From NCBI GenBank assembly GCA_000434935.1, contig FR882200.1, positions 44,360 to 85,789 on the forward strand: DNA of 41,430 nt, in the 5' to 3' direction. Shown in pieces: positions 16,148 to 22,156 of the stretch; position 1 is the stretch's first letter, and the number at the start of each line of letters is the position of its first letter. The stretch comes from Bacteroides sp. CAG:709. GTDB lineage: Bacteria > Bacteroidota > Bacteroidia > Bacteroidales > UBA932. The notes under the pieces were generated by a model. It was not told the DNA's origin, ran no database searches, and saw only the letters and a program-made list of their open reading frames with translations. The position numbers were made by a program, and so were the translations under genes.

Positions 16148-16248
16148 TTTTCGGTCATGACGTGCGTAAAAACGGCTGATTTACTCACGTCAGCACAGTT
16201 TTCGTGCATGACGTGCGCAAAAAACGTTTTATCGCTCACGTCAGCATG
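16147..16248. repeat. Tandem pair of 51-bp hairpin repeats
   Basis: Copies at 16147-16197 and 16198-16248 share GTTTTCG, CATGACGTGCG, AAAAACG and TCACGTCAGCA in order. In each, TGACGTG pairs with CACGTCA, so the DNA forms two hairpins side by side. The pair lies between the stop of the cardiolipin synthase gene and the convergent DUF262 gene and may terminate both. The rest of the spacer to 16316 is unremarkable. Confidence 0.65.
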
Positions 16249-16316
16249 ATATTTTACCTCTGCATCACTGCCGCGGCCTCGCGAGATATAAGGCTTGCAT
16301 GAGGCAAGAGACTATT

Positions 16317-17414
16317 TCACCGGGCGCCTTTCCGACGGTTACAGTCGCGGCAGAGCATCTGACAATTCTCGGCAGTAGTTCGGCCTCCGTCACGCCATGG
16401 GGTAATGTGGTCAGCCTCCATCTCACTGATATCCAAAACCTCATCCTTATGTAGACATTCAGGATTGGCACAATGCCCTCCTTGGCGTTCATAGACTTCG
16501 CGTTTGGTATTTTCATCGAATGCCCTGAGATCCAGATGATGCTCATCACCATCCAGGACATAGGAATAAATTCCGGATTTTTTCTTGATGTCACTATCCA
16601 TCATCAGTTTCTTGATTCTGTTTTCAAGAGCTTCAGTATCAATGATTTCTTTACCATATTTATTGTACAGTTCACCCCAAGGGACGCCCTTCATTTCCTT
16701 TCGATATATCTTGAATGTAGCATTTACCCACTGGATGACGTTAGTAAAATAAAACCACAACTCATTTGCGTTCGGGTCATGCTGGTGCTTGCCCATATAC
16801 GTTTCAATGTTTCCATGAGAAATCCAACGGATGGTCGTTTCAAGGAAATCCTGACGGATGGGAGAGCCATTGAGATATCGGCTTCCTATGCCGTATGCCG
16901 CACAACCGCTCTTACTGAAATAACGTTTGGCATCTGCCAGCCACGGGCCACAATAAACGGCATTGCGAAGCTCCTGATCCATCAATTTAGCCCCGGCGAT
17001 ATTGATTGTCTTGAACCATTGCAATTTTTCACTATCAGCACCTGTGCAGATGTAAATCATTAGTTCATAGTCCAATATACGATCTTGCTCATCATTGGTA
17101 AGATTGCAGAAGGACTTGAAGGCAAAGCTGAAATCATTGTTCACATACTGGCAAAGAGAAATCGTACGTTGTTGTCCGTCAATGACTTCGAATGTTCCGT
17201 CTTCTCTGGTGGCCCAATACATGACGTTAAGCGGAAATCCTTTCATGACGGTGTCAATGACTGCTGCTCTCTGTTTGTCATCATAAACGAATTCTCTCTG
17301 ATAAGGAGGTCGGATATCCAGTTTACCGGAATACCCTTTTACTCCGCCTTCTTCATGGTCAATGTAACCGGCGGTGAGTTCCCTGACGGTTATTTTTTTC
17401 AATGTTATATTCAT
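16317..17414 (-). CDS. DUF262 (GmrS-type) protein with C-terminal HNH nuclease domain
   Basis: The 365-residue protein opens with a DUF262/ParB-like domain carrying the family motif DGQQR (79-83), after RPPYQREFVYDDKQR. It ends with an HNH domain with two CxxC pairs (CANPEC and CRDCN) and EADHITPWRDGG (about 315-362). DUF262 proteins bind nucleotides and drive nucleases in defence systems such as GmrSD. Here the nuclease is fused. The gene lies 16 nt after an EcoRI-type adenine methyltransferase on the same strand, which suggests a restriction partner or a modification-guided nuclease. No target can be inferred. Confidence 0.82.
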   Translation of the reverse strand: MNITLKKITVRELTAGYIDHEEGGVKGYSGKLDIRPPYQREFVYDDKQRAAVIDTVMKGFPLNVMYWATREDGTFEVIDGQQRTISLCQYVNNDFSFAFKSFCNLTNDEQDRILDYELMIYICTGADSEKLQWFKTINIAGAKLMDQELRNAVYCGPWLADAKRYFSKSGCAAYGIGSRYLNGSPIRQDFLETTIRWISHGNIETYMGKHQHDPNANELWFYFTNVIQWVNATFKIYRKEMKGVPWGELYNKYGKEIIDTEALENRIKKLMMDSDIKKKSGIYSYVLDGDEHHLDLRAFDENTKREVYERQGGHCANPECLHKDEVLDISEMEADHITPWRDGGRTTAENCQMLCRDCNRRKGAR

Positions 17415-17430
17415 GGTGAGGTGTGTTTGG

Positions 17431-18378
17431 TTATTTACATCTACGTATCAAGATTCTGAAATATGGGCATTTTCCATTAACTGATAGGTCCTTACCATCA
17501 TCACCCTTTCGGAACTTTATAATCTCGAATTGTTCCGGATTATATTTATACAAAAAAGTGATAGGAACACCCATTACCCCGTCATAATCACATGGTATTT
17601 CATCTGTCTTGCTAACTTCGATTGCCCTATAATTATCATATTCAGGATATTCTTCCGGAGTATACTTCTTGTAAAGAATCAAGTCCTCATGGCGCTTGGA
17701 GATATCAAGATTCGTAAACCATGTCACCCCGGAGACGCGAATCATACCAGCCTTATGATCCCCAGCTGTAGCAACATCTTCATATTTGGAAATGAAATGC
17801 CCCGCACCGCCTTTGAATCCAAAGCCCAACCAAATTTTGTTTTCCTTAATGAGCGGAAATATTTCTTTATATGTTATGGCATTTTGGTGACCAATGATTA
17901 TGAACCTCTTGTCATACTTAATGAGCTGAGCTACATACTCCCTGAACAAGCTGAACGGAGGATTGGTGACCACAATATCCGCCTGCTTGAGCAATTCTAT
18001 ACACTCCTGACTACGAAAATCGCCATCTTCTTCGAGATTATGAATTCCTATTTCCTCCGGACTAGGAATCCTGTCTCCATCTTTGTCCCCATTATACTCA
18101 AGATAAATCGCCGATTCACAGTCATTCATGCTCAAAATATTCATATCCTGACTCTTATAGCATGTTGTAATCAGTTTCTTCAGTCCAAGATATTCGAAAT
18201 TGTACGAAAAATAATGAAAGAAATTGCTTACACGTGGATCATCGCAGTTGCACAAGACGGTCTTGCCTTTAAAATGCGACTTGTAATGACGTAATTCATT
18301 TTCAATGTCTGACAGCTGTGTGTAGAACTCGTCCTTCTTTGCCTTGTTGGCGGCATGGAGATTCTCGTTATTTGCCAT
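17431..18378 (-). CDS. EcoRI-type adenine-specific DNA methyltransferase
   Basis: The 315-residue protein matches the M.EcoRI-like family. It starts with ANKAKKDEFYTQLSDIENEL, has a SAM-region VLCNCDDPRVSNFF and the catalytic motif NPPF at 139-142, which marks N6-adenine methylation. The length is normal and the ending (YFRILIRRCK) looks complete. It is the first gene of a two-gene unit with the DUF262-HNH protein. ATG 18378 is preceded on its transcript by a perfect 10-bp hairpin and, further up, by a large structured leader, so expression may be controlled at RNA level. Confidence 0.88.
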   Translation of the reverse strand: MANNENLHAANKAKKDEFYTQLSDIENELRHYKSHFKGKTVLCNCDDPRVSNFFHYFSYNFEYLGLKKLITTCYKSQDMNILSMNDCESAIYLEYNGDKDGDRIPSPEEIGIHNLEEDGDFRSQECIELLKQADIVVTNPPFSLFREYVAQLIKYDKRFIIIGHQNAITYKEIFPLIKENKIWLGFGFKGGAGHFISKYEDVATAGDHKAGMIRVSGVTWFTNLDISKRHEDLILYKKYTPEEYPEYDNYRAIEVSKTDEIPCDYDGVMGVPITFLYKYNPEQFEIIKFRKGDDGKDLSVNGKCPYFRILIRRCK

Positions 18379-18381
18379 ATT

Positions 18382-18410
18382 GACTGATAGTTACAGCATC
18401 ACTATCAGTC
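18382..18410 (-). promoter_or_regulatory. 10-bp hairpin directly before the methyltransferase start
   Basis: GACTGATAGT (18382-18391) pairs perfectly with ACTATCAGTC (18401-18410) around a 9-nt loop. On the transcript the hairpin ends 3 bases before the ATG and would cover the ribosome landing site. As DNA it is also a good operator-type palindrome. Confidence 0.6.
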
Positions 18411-18423
18411 GCTCCAGTGCAAC

Positions 18424-18619
18424 AAGAAGGGCGTGAGCTTCTTATTGCGTTCTGCCGGGTAGCCTCGCAAGCAACCCTCTAACTCAAATAAGATACCCAC
18501 ACCCGAAAGGGCGCGAGCATGCTATATTCTGAGTTATGGGGCAGCGCAAATGCGATGCTCCAGCTAATATTTCAGCGTCAATTATTGCTTTAAAAGTTTG
18601 CGAGGCTTTAGCAGAACGC
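18424..18619 (-). ncRNA. Structured 5' leader element with nested stems and a possible pseudoknot
   Basis: Nested perfect pairings enclose about 170 bases: GCGTTCTGC (18447-18455) with GCAGAACGC (18611-18619); GCCTCGCAA (18462-18470) with TTGCGAGGC (18598-18606); TAACTCA (18480-18486) with TGAGTTA (18530-18536). A CCC-GAAA-GGG hairpin (18502-18511) lies inside. GAGCAT (18515-18520) can pair with ATGCTC (18555-18560) across the third stem as a pseudoknot. AAGAAG/CTTCTT (18424-18443) forms one more hairpin. The strand is assigned because a reverse-strand promoter lies upstream and the methyltransferase downstream. The class is not recognised. Confidence 0.55.
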
Positions 18620-18663
18620 GAAATAATAGCAAATGCTTCGTTATAAAAATTATGTCTTGCTAC

Positions 18664-18677
18664 GCGGAATCTTCCGC
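18664..18677. promoter_or_regulatory. Palindrome at the predicted start of the methyltransferase transcript
   Basis: GCGGAA-TC-TTCCGC is a 6-bp palindrome lying where transcription from the element at 18683-18690 would begin. It could be an operator. Confidence 0.35.
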
Positions 18678-18682
18678 ATACA

Positions 18683-18690
18683 CAAATATA
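18683..18690 (-). promoter_or_regulatory. Promoter element (TATATTTG) for the methyltransferase unit
   Basis: This is an exact TAnnTTTG match on the reverse strand, giving a leader of roughly 300 bases before the methyltransferase ATG. Confidence 0.5.
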
Positions 18691-19047
18691 AGTCTTTTTT
18701 GCGAATGTCCAACTTAACAGTAGCGGTTAACGGAAAACGGAACAAGTTGGCAGGCGCAATTTTGCACAATCATTTATCTTTCAGTCACTTACAGCATTAA
18801 ACCCCTGCCAAGTCTCATGAAAAAACATGGGACTTGGCAGGGGGCGATTGCGCATAAAGTAGAGCTATACTATTGTGACACAGCAGGTTATACAATTACC
18901 TGCAAGCATCCATGCCTGCCAAGTGGTTCAGAAAAAACGGAGAGGCGGAAGCGGAGGATGCACTTATACTGAGAGATGGAAGCGGGCGTGCACTCACGCG
19001 TGGAGGCATAGGCATAAAAACGGCGGAGGCAGGGGTCTGAATAACAT
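18691..19047. other. Intergenic region with a long hairpin and no credible gene
   Basis: The main feature is the 18-bp hairpin at 18802-18843. The motif CTGCCAAGT or its complement occurs three times (18806-18814, 18832-18840, 18923-18931), with a near-match at 18743-18751. A 13-bp sequence, CACGCGTGGAGGC, occurs at about 18995 and again at 19050 across the end of the peptidase gene. Short open frames here are Arg/Gly-rich and not protein-like. Confidence 0.6.
18802..18843 (-). terminator. Very stable hairpin downstream of the S24/S26 peptidase gene
   Basis: CCCCTGCCAAGTC pairs with GACTTGGCAGGGG. The loop itself closes through CATG/CATG around AAAAAA, with a T-G pair between, giving about 18 continuous pairs. 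There is no long T-tract on either side, so termination is only one reading. It lies about 200 bases past the peptidase stop. Confidence 0.45.
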
Positions 19048-19503
19048 TCACGCGTGGAGGCGGAAGAGGCGGCGGTAGATAGCCAGGAGGTAGCGGCGGA
19101 GAGGGATGCGGTGCCAGATGCGGGCCTTCAGGAGGTTCAGGCGGGTGTAGGGATTTATAGGGGTTCGGCCTTTCTTGAGGATGGTCACTACGCGGCCGAA
19201 GATGTCGCAAGTGGGACAATGTTCGCGGCAGATGGCGCCATCACCCTGCATAACAGCTTGGTTACCATCCAATTGGATAATGCGGTGAAGAATGTATCGG
19301 CCTGCGACACGGAAAAGTACGATGTCTCCTACGGCCAGAGGGCGAGCATCGGCCAGGGGCTCAAGTTCCACGGAATCCCGGTCCCCACGTATGAAGGGGA
19401 GCATGCTCACGCCCTTGACGGGGATGGTTACATTCTTGCCTTCGCGGAGGACACGGAGGACTTCCGCAAAAAATATGTCATTGCTGATAACTACTTTCTC
19501 CAT
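19048..19503 (-). CDS. S24/S26-type peptidase-like protein with Ser-His dyad
   Basis: The 151-residue protein has the S26 signature KGVSMLPFIRGD (Ser33) and YILHRII (His73). The usual bacterial Lys is replaced by His, as in SipW/Sec11-like enzymes. It has no transmembrane segment, and it carries a CREHCPTC motif and a basic C-terminus. ATG 19503 is chosen because the exact promoter element at 19537-19544 makes the longer frame from 19539 start upstream of transcription. It is divergent from a PqqD-like and an HPr-kinase-like gene. Such neighbours suggest processing of a modified peptide, but no precursor is seen. Confidence 0.75.
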   Translation of the reverse strand: MEKVVISNDIFFAEVLRVLREGKNVTIPVKGVSMLPFIRGDRDSVELEPLADARPLAVGDIVLFRVAGRYILHRIIQLDGNQAVMQGDGAICREHCPTCDIFGRVVTILKKGRTPINPYTRLNLLKARIWHRIPLRRYLLAIYRRLFRLHA

Positions 19504-19536
19504 AACTGCATTCCGGTCTATCTCCCGGACTAAATA

Positions 19537-19544
19537 CAAAGTTA
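19537..19544 (-). promoter_or_regulatory. Promoter element (TAACTTTG) for the peptidase gene
   Basis: This is an exact TAnnTTTG match on the reverse strand, 33 bases before ATG 19503. It decides against the upstream ATG at 19539. Confidence 0.55.
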
Positions 19545-19576
19545 GTAATCCTTAATTATTACTTAAAAAAAATCAG

Positions 19577-19584
19577 TACCTTTG
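19577..19584 (+). promoter_or_regulatory. Promoter element (TACCTTTG) for the PqqD-like gene
   Basis: This is an exact TAnnTTTG match, 61 bases before ATG 19646. Only 32 bases separate it from the opposing element, so both promoters probably share control. Confidence 0.55.
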
Positions 19585-19645
19585 TTTTTCTGCGAAGCAG
19601 GAGACACCTGCACGGCGGACAAATGACCATTCTGAAACTAAGAAT

Positions 19646-19915
19646 ATGAAAATCAAGGACGGCTTCGTATTGCGCGAAATCTGCGGGGAAAAAATCATCT
19701 CCGGAGAAGGACTGAACCAGGTAAATTTCAGTAAATTCATAAGGCTCAATGACTCTGCGGCATTTCTGCTGAAAAAGGTTGAACATGAAGAATTCACGGC
19801 AGAGACATTGGCAAAGTTGCTCTGTGAGGAATATGAAATTTCAGAGGAAATCGCGGCCAAAGACGCCGCGGCGCTCTGCAAAAGTCTGGTAGAAGCAGGA
19901 ATAGTCGAAGAATAA
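19646..19915 (+). CDS. PqqD-family peptide-binding protein
   Basis: The 89-residue protein fits the PqqD/RRE fold: an N-terminal beta-hairpin (IKDGFVLREICGEKIISGE), a strand (VNFSKFIRLNDSAAFLLKKV) and C-terminal helices (TAETLAKLLCEEYEIS... LCKSLVEAGIVEE). PqqD-like domains hold the leader of ribosomally made peptides for modifying enzymes. Its stop overlaps the start of the HPr-kinase-like gene (TAATG), so the two are translationally coupled. No short precursor gene is visible nearby. Confidence 0.8.
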   Translation: MKIKDGFVLREICGEKIISGEGLNQVNFSKFIRLNDSAAFLLKKVEHEEFTAETLAKLLCEEYEISEEIAAKDAAALCKSLVEAGIVEE

Positions 19916-20970
19916 TGAGTGAGATAAAGCATTTCCGGACAGGCGGATTGCACTTCAGTGTCGAACTGGATGCACCCTGGCATTTCATGGAATATACGGC
20001 ACCGGTAGCGGAGCGCATACGGAAAGCGGCTGCCGGAGAAGGGATGGATCTGCTGCCCACCAGGGCGGGAGATGAAATTCCGGCACGGACACTCGTGAAA
20101 AGCCGAAGCGAATTGCCGGGGAATTTCAATGCACATACATTGGATTTCTCTCAATATGAGCCATTTGCGACAGCGCCGTCCGATGAAGAAATGCTGAGAT
20201 TCAAGGTAGCTGGAGACACACCTGAATGGGCTGCGGACATCAGCGACGCGGAACTCATAATGGACGTGTCGAACATTGATCCCGGATATAAAATCTATAG
20301 ACGCGGGGGCGACACCATATTCGAGTTTTTGAAAACTGATGGCGTGCGGAGCGGATTTCTGAAAGTTCCGGAGAACTGCCGCGCCTGCGAATTCACGGCA
20401 GAGGCAGGAACCAGGCCATACGCTGCAATGTCATTGATAGACTTCGCATTACGTATCGCGTGCACCTATATCTCATCACGTTACGGCTCATTGATGATAC
20501 ACTCCTCGGTCGTCAGCATTGACGGTAAAGCGAACCTTTTCCTGGGCGCGAGCGGAACGGGAAAAAGCACGCACAGCCGACTTTGGCTGGACAATATTCC
20601 CGGGGCGGAGCTGGTCAATGACGACAACCCGATTCTCCGCGTCGAAAACGGGCAGGTGTTCGTCTACGGCACGCCTTGGAGCGGCAAGACGCCTTGCTAC
20701 CGCAATGTGAAAGTACCGGTAGGGGCTATCGTAAAACTCAGCCAGGCACCGCAGAATAGTATCAAACGGCTGAAAGGGCTGGACGCTTACGCAAACATCG
20801 TCGGTTCCGTGTCAAGCATCCGCTGGTCACGCAAAATCATGGACGAAATCACATCCCTGATGTCGCAGATAGCCATGACCACGCCTTGTTTCGCAATGGA
20901 TTGCCTTCCCGACAGCGAAGCAGCCTTCATCTGCCGGGAGGGTATCATAAACGGCACGAACCACTCATAG
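19915..20970 (+). CDS. HPr-kinase-like P-loop protein
   Basis: The 351-residue protein has a PEP-carboxykinase/HPr-kinase-type nucleotide site: Walker A GASGTGKS (211-218), followed by THSRLW and, further on, ELVNDDNPILR with the acidic residues expected to bind metal. The N-terminal 190 residues are a separate domain of unknown function. HPr-kinase homologues occur as tailoring kinases in some peptide clusters, and the coupling to the PqqD-like gene supports such a role here. It is not the classical HPr kinase of sugar control. It ends 2 nt from the convergent symporter gene. Confidence 0.72.
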   Translation: MSEIKHFRTGGLHFSVELDAPWHFMEYTAPVAERIRKAAAGEGMDLLPTRAGDEIPARTLVKSRSELPGNFNAHTLDFSQYEPFATAPSDEEMLRFKVAGDTPEWAADISDAELIMDVSNIDPGYKIYRRGGDTIFEFLKTDGVRSGFLKVPENCRACEFTAEAGTRPYAAMSLIDFALRIACTYISSRYGSLMIHSSVVSIDGKANLFLGASGTGKSTHSRLWLDNIPGAELVNDDNPILRVENGQVFVYGTPWSGKTPCYRNVKVPVGAIVKLSQAPQNSIKRLKGLDAYANIVGSVSSIRWSRKIMDEITSLMSQIAMTTPCFAMDCLPDSEAAFICREGIINGTNHS

Positions 20971-20972
20971 AA

Positions 20973-22154
20973 CTACTCACTCACCTCAGCGCTACGCGAC
21001 TTTCCGAAGAAACGGTCGATAACCAGAGCGATGGCAGCATCTCCGCTGACATTGCAAGCAGGACCATAGCCGTCGAGAGCCAGGTAGATGGTCATCATGA
21101 GAGCGCATTGGTCAGGCGTGAAACCCAGCACCGACTCCAGCAGCCCGATGGAAGCCATGAGAACACCGCCCATCACGCCCGGAGCGGCAACGGCTGCCAC
21201 GGCCTGGAGAAGAGCGAAGTTCAGGAAAAGTCCGAAAGAAAGCGGGATGCCGCACATGTAAGCTATTGCTACTGAGGTAACTGTAAGCTTTATCGTAGAA
21301 CCGCACATGTGCAATGTAGAGCAGAGCGGCACCACGAAATCAGCAATATCCTTGCGAGTCCCGTTCTTTATGGCACACTCCAGCGTAACCGGAATCACCG
21401 CCGAGCTGGAACAAATGGAAAAGCCAGTAAGATAAGCCGGAAGGATGTTCCACAAACACTTGAACGGATTTTTTCCGGAAAGGGCCCCGGCAATCAGATA
21501 TTGAAGCACCAGATAGCAGATGGACAGCGCCACGCCTGTACCGATGATTTTCACTCCGGAGCCTAGCACCACGGAAAGTTTTCCGGCAGCGCTCATTTCG
21601 CACATCATCGTGAAAATATAGAACGGCAGAAGCGGGATGATCACCTTCTCAATGGTGAGTTTCACAATCTCCCCGAACTCATCGAAGCCCTTTTTCAATC
21701 CGGTCGCGCCGGTCACGATAATGCCGACACCCACCATGAAAGACAGGAGCAGCGCGGTAAGAATGTCGCAGATCGGAGGAATCTTCAGTTCAATGAAAGG
21801 AGCGAAAGTCTTCCCTTCGGCAGCGGACGTCGCAATCTCCCCGACTTCCAGATAATGAGGGAACAATGTCGTGGCGATGCCGTATGAAAACAATCCGGCA
21901 CCGACCGTAGAGACGTATGAAATAATCATCACGGCGATCAGCATTTTCCCGGCGCCGCGTCCCAGATTCGCCACGGACGGCGTCACCAGGCCCAGCACCA
22001 GAAGCGGCACGATGAATTTCAGGATTTGTGCGAAAAAGACATTGAAAGTCTTCAGGATGCGCACCAGCACATCAGGCGCGATAATGCCCAGAAGTGAGCC
22101 CAAAAGTATGGCAATCACCACCTTGGGGAAAAGTCCCAATTTAATTTTCTTCAT
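20973..22154 (-). CDS. Dicarboxylate/amino-acid:cation symporter (DAACS family)
   Basis: The 393-residue inner-membrane protein has about eight helices and the two re-entrant-loop signatures of this family: a Ser-rich SSSAVIPVTLE and a C-terminal DGYGPACNVSGDAA segment. Family members import glutamate, aspartate or C4-dicarboxylates with Na+ or H+. The start MKKIKLGL at 22154 is preferred; it lies 2 nt after the TAG of the glycoside hydrolase fusion (TAGTGATG), so it is translationally coupled to it. The longer upstream frame reads through the end of that gene and is rejected. Its presence at the end of a glycan locus is unusual. Confidence 0.85.
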   Translation of the reverse strand: MKKIKLGLFPKVVIAILLGSLLGIIAPDVLVRILKTFNVFFAQILKFIVPLLVLGLVTPSVANLGRGAGKMLIAVMIISYVSTVGAGLFSYGIATTLFPHYLEVGEIATSAAEGKTFAPFIELKIPPICDILTALLLSFMVGVGIIVTGATGLKKGFDEFGEIVKLTIEKVIIPLLPFYIFTMMCEMSAAGKLSVVLGSGVKIIGTGVALSICYLVLQYLIAGALSGKNPFKCLWNILPAYLTGFSICSSSAVIPVTLECAIKNGTRKDIADFVVPLCSTLHMCGSTIKLTVTSVAIAYMCGIPLSFGLFLNFALLQAVAAVAAPGVMGGVLMASIGLLESVLGFTPDQCALMMTIYLALDGYGPACNVSGDAAIALVIDRFFGKSRSAEVSE

Positions 22155-22156
22155 CA

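Noticed and set aside
18484..18703. Reverse-strand open frame of about 70 codons through the structured leader
   Set aside because: It has no ATG and coincides with paired RNA stems, so a protein is unlikely.
18875..19078. 67-codon frame as a possible precursor peptide for the PqqD-like cluster
   Set aside because: It starts at GTG, is dominated by Arg, Gly and His from a G-rich repeat stretch, overlaps the peptidase gene end and has no leader-core pattern.
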